From assembly GCA_020436165.1 (NCBI GenBank), contig JAGQYI010000070.1, forward strand, positions 1-45,394: a stretch of 45,394 nt of DNA, given 5' to 3'. Under the pieces are notes generated by a model. That model was given only the letters and a program-made list of their open reading frames with translations. It made no database searches and was not told where the DNA came from. Each line of letters opens with the position of its first letter. The first letter of the stretch is position 1. The translations under genes were made by a program, and so were the position numbers. The stretch comes from Cyclobacteriaceae bacterium (GTDB taxonomy: Bacteria > Bacteroidota > Bacteroidia > Cytophagales > Cyclobacteriaceae). Below are positions 1 through 7,108 of the stretch, piece by piece.

Positions 1-1
1 C

Positions 2-979
2 GATGCCAGCAAATACGCAGGCATTGGAGCTACCATTTTCTTTACCGGGCTGTTTGCCACACTTGCCTCCGGTTATGCGGTTTATACCTTTACCGATAGT
101 TACTGGTCGGCCGTGCCGGTAGCGATCCTCTGGGGAGCTATGATCTTTAACCTCGACCGCTACATTGTGTCGAGCATGCGAAAGACCGGTAACAAGCAAC
201 ATGAGCTTGTCATGGCCACTCCGCGGATCGTTCTAGCAATTTTGATTTCCATTGTTATCAGCCGCCCGCTGGAACTTAAAATCTTTGAAAAAGAAATTGC
301 CACTGAGCTTACGGCAATGAATGCAGAACTGAAAGACGACCGAATAGCCCAACTTAAATCGAATGCTGCCAGGGAAATTGCTCATTACCAAAGTGAAAAC
401 AGTCAGCTCGACTCAATGGTGGTTCGAAAAGAAAAGGTTCGTGATGAACTTCGGGAAATAGCCCGCCAGGAAGCAGATGGAACCGGAGGAACTATGCGTA
501 GAAATGCCGGCCCCATTTACAAAATCAAAAAAGAGGATGCCGACAAAGCAGATACAGAATTAAGTGATCTGAGAGCACGAAATAACCAATTGGTTGAAGC
601 CAACTTCTCAAGTATTGATTCCATACGAACCAATCTTTCAACACAAATCACACGTTTAGATGACCCTGACTACACCGGACTAGCTGCACGGCTCGAAGCA
701 CTTAGCAGGATAAGCTCCAAAAGCTGGGCGATATGGATGGCCAATTGGTTTCTAATTCTTCTTTTTATTGCCATTGAAACAGCCCCTGTTTTTGTGAAGC
801 TCATCTCTGAAAAAGGACCGTATGATTTTCTACTAGCACAGGAAGAGCACAACTTTGAAACCCGCTGGCTCGACTTTGTAGCCAAAGCCAATAAAGCTAC
901 CCGTAAAAAAGCAGAGCTAGCTGATAACGAAGAACAAGAGTATGTGAATGAGCAGCTATCTACAAGGCTGCATGGTTAA
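2..979 (+). CDS. DUF4407 domain membrane protein (5' end outside window)
   Basis: The reading frame is open from the first bases of the window, so the N-terminus is missing. Visible in order: a membrane helix (GIGATIFFTGLFATLASGY), a second one ending in the motif NLDRYIV, a third (RIVLAILISIVI), a long charged coiled-coil stretch of roughly 120 residues, and a last membrane helix (WFLILLFIAIETAPVFVKL) before a charged tail ending in RLHG. This order matches the DUF4407 family of membrane proteins, whose molecular function is unknown to me. The final ~36 codons are repeated at 2247-2355 next to another copy of the same REP hairpin, so the 3' end has been duplicated or a paralogue was lost. 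Family confidence is good; function is unknown. Confidence 0.8.
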   Translation, partial: DASKYAGIGATIFFTGLFATLASGYAVYTFTDSYWSAVPVAILWGAMIFNLDRYIVSSMRKTGNKQHELVMATPRIVLAILISIVISRPLELKIFEKEIATELTAMNAELKDDRIAQLKSNAAREIAHYQSENSQLDSMVVRKEKVRDELREIARQEADGTGGTMRRNAGPIYKIKKEDADKADTELSDLRARNNQLVEANFSSIDSIRTNLSTQITRLDDPDYTGLAARLEALSRISSKSWAIWMANWFLILLFIAIETAPVFVKLISEKGPYDFLLAQEEHNFETRWLDFVAKANKATRKKAELADNEEQEYVNEQLSTRLHG

Positions 980-984
980 GTTAT

Positions 985-1009
985 TGGTCTCAGCGAGACG
1001 CTAAGACCA
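985..1009 (+). repeat. REP hairpin, family I, copy 1
   Basis: Imperfect palindrome: TGGTCT, one unpaired C/A, AGCG, loop AGA, CGCT, then AGACCA. It lies 5 nt after the DUF4407 stop codon. The same 25-nt sequence recurs at 2215-2239 and 2361-2385 and, inverted, at 1564-1588. The position next to a RAYT gene makes it the likely substrate of that transposase. It could also act as a transcription terminator for DUF4407, but no T-run follows. Confidence 0.85.
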
Positions 1010-1025
1010 GAAGAAGAATATAATT

Positions 1026-1529
1026 CTATTTTTTATTTTGAATATTACCACCAATCATAATTTCTTTACCACAAAGAAGCCTTAAACTAACACCATATTC
1101 TAATTCTTCAAGAGTCCCCTTCTTTTCTAATGTTGTTAAGGTATTAATCCACCATTCTTCTTTTTTGATTTTTGAACGAATTGAGTCTTGAATTGTAACT
1201 TTATTCCTATTCCAATATTCCAGCTCATCTTCATAAACCAATATTGATAGCCTAAATAACGTATCCTTTTTGTATGATCGCACTGGACTATTATTCTCTA
1301 TTAAATAAAAACTAACACTATCTTCCCACCAAATTCCTGCTTTTTTAAACTTAGAATGCATTCCCTCTCCTCCATAGCGTAATAACAAAGTTGAATCATT
1401 AAATTTCATCTCATATGATTTCCAACCCAAACCACTCGTTCCATCATCACACATCGAATAATGATACGATTTTGTATTCTGGAGCATTGAAAAACCACAA
1501 AGTATATGAACTAGAAGTATTAAATACAT
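1026..1529 (-). CDS. hypothetical secreted protein, REP-flanked cargo
   Basis: A 167-residue protein that I do not recognise. The N-terminus is hydrophobic (MYLILLVHILCGFSML) and could be a signal peptide or a lipoprotein-like signal, with Cys at position 11. The rest is polar, rich in Trp/Tyr and charged residues, with no catalytic motif that I can see. It is much AT-richer than the DUF4407 gene and is bracketed by two inverted REP hairpins (985-1009 and 1564-1588), with the RAYT gene beyond the second on the same strand. This position suggests a passenger gene carried with the REP/RAYT unit. Whether it is expressed cannot be told from the sequence. Confidence 0.55.
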   Translation of the reverse strand: MYLILLVHILCGFSMLQNTKSYHYSMCDDGTSGLGWKSYEMKFNDSTLLLRYGGEGMHSKFKKAGIWWEDSVSFYLIENNSPVRSYKKDTLFRLSILVYEDELEYWNRNKVTIQDSIRSKIKKEEWWINTLTTLEKKGTLEELEYGVSLRLLCGKEIMIGGNIQNKK

Positions 1530-1563
1530 AACAGCATTGTTTCAATAAATAAAAAGCCCCAAC

Positions 1564-1588
1564 TGGTCTTAGCGTCTCGCTGAGACCA
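1564..1588 (-). repeat. REP hairpin, family I, copy 2 (inverted)
   Basis: Exact reverse complement of the 25-nt hairpin at 985-1009. It sits between the cargo gene at 1026-1529 and the RAYT gene, just after the RAYT stop. With copy 1 it forms a convergent pair around the cargo gene. Confidence 0.85.
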
Positions 1589-1600
1589 AATACACCAACC

Positions 1601-2152
1601 CTAATATAAATAGTAAATATCTATCAATCCCTTCCTATCTTCATAATCCCTGGCACTACTGTACAACCAATCAGCAGGGTTGTCAACAAACCCAGCTTTA
1701 ACCGGATTATTGTGAATATAATCAATCCGTTGTTGCATAACTTCAACGGTATTTAATTCAATAGGATGATTGTGCTGCTGCCAGAACTGAAAGTCTTTGT
1801 TGTTCGTTTTATTCTCACCCGCTTCCTTCATAATTTTTAGCATCCACTCTTTTCTGCTTTCATGTGGGTTATTTTCCATATACTTTCTGATATGCCTTGA
1901 CGTATAACTTTTCAAATCCCTGATAATGTCTTCTAATTTATTTTGGCCTGTTGTACCTATTGCCATATGCACGTGGTTTGTCATAATACAATACGCTCCA
2001 ACTAACAATCCTTTTTCTTTCTGGCAAAAGCGAACAGAATCCAAGAATATATTTCGGTATTCCTCCTGTGTGAAAACATCCAGCCAATGGACAACTGTAA
2101 ATGTCACAAAATAGAACTCTTCCTGGGTTCTAATAGCATATTTTCTAGCCAT
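1601..2152 (-). CDS. REP-associated tyrosine transposase (RAYT)
   Basis: A 183-residue Y1-type HUH transposase of the IS200/REP-associated class. Visible: YFVTFTVVHWLDVF near the start (the usual first strand of the fold), the HUH metal-binding motif in MTNHVHMA (His60 and His62), and the catalytic tyrosine in RIDYIHNNPVKAG (Tyr145), followed by the typical YSSARDY tail. Length and motif spacing are complete, so the gene looks intact. Such enzymes act on single-stranded DNA and are thought to spread REP hairpins. Here the cognate REPs are probably the four copies of family I at 985, 1564, 2215 and 2361. It is preceded by an AT-rich stretch and is not in an operon with the acs-side genes. Confidence 0.92.
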   Translation of the reverse strand: MARKYAIRTQEEFYFVTFTVVHWLDVFTQEEYRNIFLDSVRFCQKEKGLLVGAYCIMTNHVHMAIGTTGQNKLEDIIRDLKSYTSRHIRKYMENNPHESRKEWMLKIMKEAGENKTNNKDFQFWQQHNHPIELNTVEVMQQRIDYIHNNPVKAGFVDNPADWLYSSARDYEDRKGLIDIYYLY

Positions 2153-2214
2153 AATTTATTTTATGTTGAAACAAATTATGCCTTTCTAGTTCAAAAGTCA
2201 AGTTTGATAATATC

Positions 2215-2239
2215 TGGTCTCAGCGAGACGCTAAGACCA
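2215..2239 (+). repeat. REP hairpin, family I, copy 3
   Basis: Identical 25-nt palindrome to 985-1009, upstream of the RAYT gene, directly before the duplicated DUF4407 tail. It marks the right border of the inserted segment. Confidence 0.85.
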
Positions 2240-2246
2240 GTGAAGT

Positions 2247-2355
2247 CGACTTTGCGGCCAAAGCCAATAAAGCTACCCGCAAAAAGGCAGAAAGGGCTGA
2301 TAATGAAGAACAGGAATATGTAAATGAGCAGCTAACTGCAAGGTTGCATGGTTAA
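2247..2355 (+). pseudogene. duplicated 3' tail of a DUF4407 gene
   Basis: About 36 codons that translate in frame to the same C-terminus as the gene at 2-979 (starting at DF-AAKANKAT and ending RLHG-stop). There are several substitutions at the DNA level, some amino-acid-changing (for example ELADNEE against ERADNEE). The upstream part of the gene is absent: the homology begins within a few bases of REP copy 3. The divergence argues for a remnant of a second, paralogous DUF4407 gene, or an old duplication, and not a fresh target-site duplication. Confidence 0.85.
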
Positions 2356-2360
2356 ATTAT

Positions 2361-2385
2361 TGGTCTCAGCGAGACGCTAAGACCA
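2361..2385 (+). repeat. REP hairpin, family I, copy 4
   Basis: Identical 25-nt palindrome. It sits 5 nt after the stop of the duplicated DUF4407 tail, exactly the spacing of copy 1 after the intact gene. The gene tail and its REP were therefore duplicated together. Confidence 0.85.
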
Positions 2386-2397
2386 GTGAATTAAATG

Positions 2398-2595
2398 TTA
2401 GCTAACCTTCTCAATAGCAATTATTGAAAACCGGCTAAAGTGCTTTTTGATCTCTTTACGAACCAGGAAAAGCACATTAGCTCCTTCTTCTTCATTTAAA
2501 TCCCAGTTGTGGGCCACCCGTATGCTTACCTGCTGATCGCGATATACCGTTCGGTTGGCTCCAAAGCCGGTGAAGGTTATGCGATAGGTAAACAT
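2398..2595 (-). CDS. small hypothetical protein downstream of acs
   Basis: A 65-residue protein that I do not recognise. It has no signal peptide and no membrane segment; it looks like a small mixed alpha/beta domain (TYRITFTGFGANRTVYR, then VAHNWDLNEEEGANVLF). Its ATG follows the acs stop codon after two bases (TAG-TC-ATG), so it is probably translated by coupling with acs and belongs to the same transcript. The tight spacing and good coding character are the reasons to keep it. Function unknown. Confidence 0.6.
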   Translation of the reverse strand: MFTYRITFTGFGANRTVYRDQQVSIRVAHNWDLNEEEGANVLFLVRKEIKKHFSRFSIIAIEKVS

Positions 2596-2597
2596 GA

Positions 2598-4493
2598 CTA
2601 TTTTCTGTTCTTAATGATCTCCTCCACTACCGATGGGTCAAGCAAGGTAGAGGTATCTCCAAAATTGTCGGTTTGGCCTTCGGCCACCTTTCGAAGGATT
2701 CTCCGCATAATTTTTCCCGATCGCGTTTTAGGTAAACCTGAAACGATCTGAACCTTGTCCGGTTTGGCAATAGGGCCAATGATCTTATTCACCGTTTCCC
2801 GAATTTCGTTTTCCAGGTTCGCTGCGGTTCGGTTGGTCATATCGGCAATAACATACGCATAAATGCCCTGCCCTTTAATGTCATGCGGATAGCCCACTAC
2901 AGCTGATTCCACTACAAGTGGATGCTCGTTGATGGCATTTTCCACCTCGGCTGTTCCCATTCTGTGTCCTGACACATTGATCACATCATCCACACGGCCA
3001 AGGATACGGTAATACCCGTCTTCGTCCCGTTTTACTCCATCGCCAGTAAAATACATGCCTTTGTAGGTAGAGAAATACGTTTGGCGGCAACGCTCATGGT
3101 CGCCATAGGTGGTGCGCAACATCGAAGGCCACGGAAACTTGATGCATAGATTGCCTTCCACACTATTCCCCTTTAATTCTTTGCCTTTCTCGTCCACAAT
3201 TATGGGTTGAATACCCGGTAAAGGAAGTGTAGCATACGAAGGCTTGGTAGGAGTGATACCCGCTATAGGCGATAACATGATGCCACCCGTTTCGGTTTGC
3301 CACCAGGTATCTACAATAGGGCACCGACCTTTTCCCACATGGTCATGGTACCAGTGCCAGGCTTCTTCGTTAATGGGTTCACCCACCGACCCCAGCACTT
3401 TCAAAGAGCTAAGGTCTTTGCCTTCAAAAGGCTTAAGGCCATAGGCCTCCAATGCCCTGATGGCCGTAGGTGCCGTATAGAACTGGTTCACCTTATGCTT
3501 ATCTACAATGTCCCAAAACCGGCCGGCATCCGGATAGGTTGGTACCCCTTCAAACATCAATGTGGTGGCTCCACTCAAAAGCGGTCCATAGACTATGTAT
3601 GAATGGCCTGTAATCCAGCCTACATCAGCCGTACACCAGTACACATCACCTGCCGAATATTGAAATACATTCTCGAAGGTGAATTGAGTATATACCATGT
3701 AGCCTCCGGTGGTATGCACTACTCCTTTGGGCTTTCCGGTTGAACCGGAAGTATACAGAATGAAGAGCATATCTTCAGAATCCATTTCTTCGGCAGGGCA
3801 TTCTGTAGATTGCCCCTCCACCACATCGTGCCACCAGTAATCCCGGCCCTCTTTCATATCTACTTTTCCTCCGGTGCGCTTCAATACAATTACCGACTCC
3901 ACCGATGGGCTCTTTTCCAACGATTCATCTACAACTGCTTTGATAGGAATTGTTTTTGACCCCCGGTAATTTTCATCTGAGGTGAGCACAACCTTGGCCT
4001 CGCAATCGTTGATACGATCGGCCAGCGCTGTGGAGGAAAATCCTGCAAAAACGATGGAATGTACTGCACCGATGCGCGCACAAGCCAGCATGGCTATTGC
4101 CGCTTCCGGAACCATAGGCATATAAATGACTACTCGGTCACCTTTTTTCAAACCTTTTTGTCTCAAGGCATTTGAAAACCGGTTTACCTGCTCATACAGT
4201 TCTTTGTACGTAAGCTTTCGTGTTTTTTCGTTAGGGTCATTGGGCTCCCAGATAATAGCCGTTCTATTGGCATGTGTGTACAAATGCCTGTCGAGTATAT
4301 TCTCTGTTATGTTAAGCTTTCCGTTAACAAACCATTCTACTTTAGGTTCCTCAAAATTCCACTGGACCACCTCATCCCAATGCTTCTTCCAATGAAACGA
4401 TTCTGCTACCCGTGACCAAAAAGCCTCCGGTTGCAAAACACTCTTTTGATATTCGTGCATATACCCTGAAAGGGTTTGTATCTTAATGCTCAT
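2598..4493 (-). CDS. acs: acetyl-CoA synthetase (AMP-forming)
   Basis: Converts acetate, ATP and CoA to acetyl-CoA, AMP and pyrophosphate in the cytoplasm. I chose the start at 4493 (MSIKIQTL), giving about 631 residues; a further in-frame ATG lies 12 codons upstream at 4529, but its extension (MYLGGTYQPFLR) does not look like the family. Visible adenylate-forming motifs: ILYTSGSTGKPKGVVH (P-loop-like), DTWWQTETGG, YFTGDG, the hinge/C-terminal motif SGHRMGTAEVEN, and PKTRSGKIMRR near the C-terminus. The lysine of that last motif (about residue 594) is catalytic for the adenylation step and is the classic site of reversible acetylation. Length fits the family. No protein acetyltransferase or deacetylase gene lies nearby. 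Confidence 0.97.
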   Translation of the reverse strand: MSIKIQTLSGYMHEYQKSVLQPEAFWSRVAESFHWKKHWDEVVQWNFEEPKVEWFVNGKLNITENILDRHLYTHANRTAIIWEPNDPNEKTRKLTYKELYEQVNRFSNALRQKGLKKGDRVVIYMPMVPEAAIAMLACARIGAVHSIVFAGFSSTALADRINDCEAKVVLTSDENYRGSKTIPIKAVVDESLEKSPSVESVIVLKRTGGKVDMKEGRDYWWHDVVEGQSTECPAEEMDSEDMLFILYTSGSTGKPKGVVHTTGGYMVYTQFTFENVFQYSAGDVYWCTADVGWITGHSYIVYGPLLSGATTLMFEGVPTYPDAGRFWDIVDKHKVNQFYTAPTAIRALEAYGLKPFEGKDLSSLKVLGSVGEPINEEAWHWYHDHVGKGRCPIVDTWWQTETGGIMLSPIAGITPTKPSYATLPLPGIQPIIVDEKGKELKGNSVEGNLCIKFPWPSMLRTTYGDHERCRQTYFSTYKGMYFTGDGVKRDEDGYYRILGRVDDVINVSGHRMGTAEVENAINEHPLVVESAVVGYPHDIKGQGIYAYVIADMTNRTAANLENEIRETVNKIIGPIAKPDKVQIVSGLPKTRSGKIMRRILRKVAEGQTDNFGDTSTLLDPSVVEEIIKNRK

Positions 4494-4581
4494 TCTTAGA
4501 AATGGTTGGTACGTTCCTCCAAGATACAAATTGCCTTACACATGAAGAACCCTGGGGCGTAAATTTGATAGCTTATACCAA

Positions 4582-5958
4582 CTAGAGCCTTTCCAACTCT
4601 ACGGTAAAGTGCCGCATAATAGGCGCCTCTTTCCTGATCACCAATCCACTAACAATTTCGTTCCTTCTGTCATAGACATTGCATACCGCAGCAGCTATGT
4701 AATCCATGTGGCTATTGGTATAAACTCTCCGAGGAATGGCAAGGCGTACCAACTCCAATCTGGGATACCTGTTCTCCCTTGTGTCCGGGTCTCTATCTGC
4801 CAGTAATGTGCCAACTTCAACTGCTCTGATTCCTGCTTCAAGGTAAAGTTCAACAACAAGGGTTTGCGCCACATACTCCTCTTTCGGAATTTGAGGGAAG
4901 AATTTTTTAGCATCAATAAAAATAGCATGACCACCCGTAGGTTGTAAAATAGGCACTCCATGAGTCAATAACTTATCGGCCAGGTATTCCACCTGCTTTA
5001 TGCGTGTTTGCAGGTAATCAAACTCAGTTGACTCATACAGTCCCTGGCACAGCGCATTCATATCACGACCTGACATACCACCATAGGTCACAAAGCCTTC
5101 GAACATAATATTGTACACACTTGCTTTTTCATAAAGGGCCCTATCTGCGAAACCAATAAACCCACCCATATTTACAATTGCGTCTTTTTTGCTACTCATG
5201 GTCATGGCATCGGCATAAGAAAACATTTCCTGCACAATTTCCTTTATCGATTTATTCGCATATCCTTCTTCCCGCATTTTTATGAAGTACGCATTTTCTG
5301 CAAAGCGAGCCGAATCTATAACCACAAGTGCGCCATGGCGGTGTGCCAGAGCCGACACCTCCCGCAGGTTTTGCATAGAAACAGGCTGCCCGCCTGACGT
5401 ATTGTTGGTTATGGTCACAATGACCATAGGAATCCGTTCGTTGGGGTGTTCTTTAAACACATTTTCAAGCTTTTCAAGATCCAGATTCCCTTTAAAGGGA
5501 TGGTATAAGGTAGTATCAAATGCTTCATCGATTGTGCAATCTACCGTATGCGCATGCCTGAACTCAATGTGGCCTTTTGTGGTATCGAAGTGCGAATTTC
5601 CGGGAATGATATCTCCTTGTTTTACCAAGACCGAGAACAAAACGTTTTCAGCAGCACGCCCCTGGTGCGTTGGCAAAAAATCATTGAAGCCAAACAAGTC
5701 CTTTATAGTGGCTTTCATTTTCAGGTACGATGAAGCGCCTGCATAGCTTTCATCACCCAGCATCATTTCGGCCCACTGACGATCGCTCATAGCACCAGTA
5801 CCTGAGTCGGTAAGCAGATCGATGTACACGTATGAACTTCGCAAATTGAATACGTTGTAATCTGCATCTTTTAACCACCGTTCGCGTTCTTCACGCGTAC
5901 TTCTTCGGATGGTTTCCACCATCTTCATTTTATATAATTCAGCAAATGGAAGTTCCAT
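4582..5958 (-). CDS. tnaA: tryptophanase (tryptophan indole-lyase)
   Basis: A 458-residue PLP-dependent beta-eliminating lyase that splits tryptophan to indole, pyruvate and ammonia. Motifs: DLLTDSGTGAMSD, THQGRAAEN, DSARFAENAYF (Asp215 for the PLP ring nitrogen, Arg218 nearby) and MSSKKDA, with Lys258 as the PLP Schiff-base lysine. The family also contains tyrosine phenol-lyase, and the length is closer to that enzyme. However, the residues that separate the two point to tryptophanase: Asp in FDTTKGH (Asp125, Thr in phenol-lyase), His in MRHFT (His450, Phe in phenol-lyase) and AVEVGT in place of the Arg-bearing SMERG. No leader peptide like TnaC and no permease gene is visible next to it. 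Indole made here could serve as an extracellular signal. Confidence 0.9.
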   Translation of the reverse strand: MELPFAELYKMKMVETIRRSTREERERWLKDADYNVFNLRSSYVYIDLLTDSGTGAMSDRQWAEMMLGDESYAGASSYLKMKATIKDLFGFNDFLPTHQGRAAENVLFSVLVKQGDIIPGNSHFDTTKGHIEFRHAHTVDCTIDEAFDTTLYHPFKGNLDLEKLENVFKEHPNERIPMVIVTITNNTSGGQPVSMQNLREVSALAHRHGALVVIDSARFAENAYFIKMREEGYANKSIKEIVQEMFSYADAMTMSSKKDAIVNMGGFIGFADRALYEKASVYNIMFEGFVTYGGMSGRDMNALCQGLYESTEFDYLQTRIKQVEYLADKLLTHGVPILQPTGGHAIFIDAKKFFPQIPKEEYVAQTLVVELYLEAGIRAVEVGTLLADRDPDTRENRYPRLELVRLAIPRRVYTNSHMDYIAAAVCNVYDRRNEIVSGLVIRKEAPIMRHFTVELERL

Positions 5959-6162
5959 TTTTTAAATAGATTTAATTGTAAACAAATGTTTTAAGAGAAT
6001 TTGCCAAGAGGCAAAAAGGAATCAATTAAGACCGTTGAAACTCATCTCTTCTTTTGATATTGAGAAATAAGTTTTGCAGAAATGAACGATAGAACTGGAT
6101 CAAGGATCTCATACATCAAATTTCGGCAATAAATCTATTAAAATGAGGTTAAGGGGCATAAA

Positions 6163-6188
6163 AAAGGGCCTGCTATTACAGGCCCTTT
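6163..6188 (-). terminator. intrinsic terminator of the M57 peptidase gene
   Basis: Perfect 10-bp stem AAAGGGCCTG / CAGGCCCTTT with a 6-nt loop. Read on the minus strand it follows the stop codon at 6211 by about 20 nt and ends in a run of T (TTTTTTAT). The rest of the 5959-6210 gap holds the upstream region of tnaA; I see no further gene. Confidence 0.88.
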
Positions 6189-6210
6189 ATATCTATCTGG
6201 TTGAAATATT

Positions 6211-7044
6211 TTAATAAAGGTAATCCAAAGCTGTTTGATCTGCTGAAGTAAACGGACGGCTGGAACCATCAGTACATGCTAACATCCAAGAGCCATTACC
6301 AGCCAAGTCAGCTCCGGTAGGAGTACCGGGGATATGGTTTGCACCAACACCGCCATCGCCTTCGTTTGAAGGAGAGCCACCGCAGCTTATACTTCTATCA
6401 AAATAGTCAGTGTGACGGAAACCAACACAATGACCCATTTCGTGTGCAATAATAGTAGCAATACCAGCCGTGCTCAAGCCATAAGTAGATTCAAGAATTC
6501 CACTCATTAGTATTTGATCGTAAGGATCGCCTGAAGCAGTTGGGAAACCGGCAGACCCTAGAACTCCTTGTCTTTCATATCTTCTGCTTAAACGAGACAT
6601 TACAATATCAGCACTGTTTGAATTAGTGACGCGCTGAAACGATATTTCTAAACCTTCAGCATTGTAGCGAGCAATAGCCTCATCAAGGCCTGCTATCATG
6701 CCCGTGCTGAAACCTCTTCTTCCTCCCTCAGGGGCATAAATTGTAATTACCCTACCTCCTGTAGCATTAACAAGATTATCAGTAGAATACTGCTCTTCAA
6801 CTGGTAAGCGCACTCCTTCTTTCAAGCTATTGATATCGGCTTTGCTGAAATAAATATCTCCTTCAACCAAATAACCCTGCTCAAATTGAATGGGTGCCTG
6901 GCTATTTATATCATAGCCTGCATTAGCCAACGCACTTAATACTTCTCCCGGAACCTCTTCAGTTGTAACCACTTGATTTTCAGTACACGAGTTAAGCAAA
7001 ATAGCTCCAGAAAGAAGCACACCTAAAAGTTTTAGTTTTCTCAT
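6211..7044 (-). CDS. M57-like zinc metallopeptidase lipoprotein
   Basis: A 277-residue exported protein. The N-terminus has a lipoprotein signal with lipobox LLNSC (Cys20), so it is probably anchored in a membrane facing the periplasm or surface. The catalytic motif IIAHEMGHCVGFRHTD is an extended zincin motif, HExxHxxGxxH, as in the astacin/M57 (MyxA-type) peptidases. Downstream there is a Gly/Asn-rich segment and a short tail. A likely N-terminal pro-region spans roughly residues 25-100. It is divergently placed from the S8 peptidase (65 nt between the start codons), so the two secreted proteases may share a regulatory region. Substrate unknown. Confidence 0.87.
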   Translation of the reverse strand: MRKLKLLGVLLSGAILLNSCTENQVVTTEEVPGEVLSALANAGYDINSQAPIQFEQGYLVEGDIYFSKADINSLKEGVRLPVEEQYSTDNLVNATGGRVITIYAPEGGRRGFSTGMIAGLDEAIARYNAEGLEISFQRVTNSNSADIVMSRLSRRYERQGVLGSAGFPTASGDPYDQILMSGILESTYGLSTAGIATIIAHEMGHCVGFRHTDYFDRSISCGGSPSNEGDGGVGANHIPGTPTGADLAGNGSWMLACTDGSSRPFTSADQTALDYLY

Positions 7045-7108
7045 AGTAAATAAATTTTATAGGTTAATGATAGATATAATTTCCCAAGGTAGTACTTTAG
7101 CGTTAATA

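Noticed and set aside
985-1009. Intrinsic terminator after the DUF4407 gene
   Set aside because: The hairpin lacks a following T-run and occurs four times in different contexts, so it is better called a REP; some termination effect is still possible.
5282-5746. Plus-strand open frame (154 codons) opposite tnaA
   Set aside because: It is antisense to a fully recognisable enzyme and has no recognisable protein features.
4582-5958. Tyrosine phenol-lyase in place of tryptophanase
   Set aside because: Length is similar, but Asp125 (FDTT), His450 (MRHFT) and AVEVGT are the tryptophanase states; the phenol-lyase Arg in SMERG and Phe near the C-terminus are absent.
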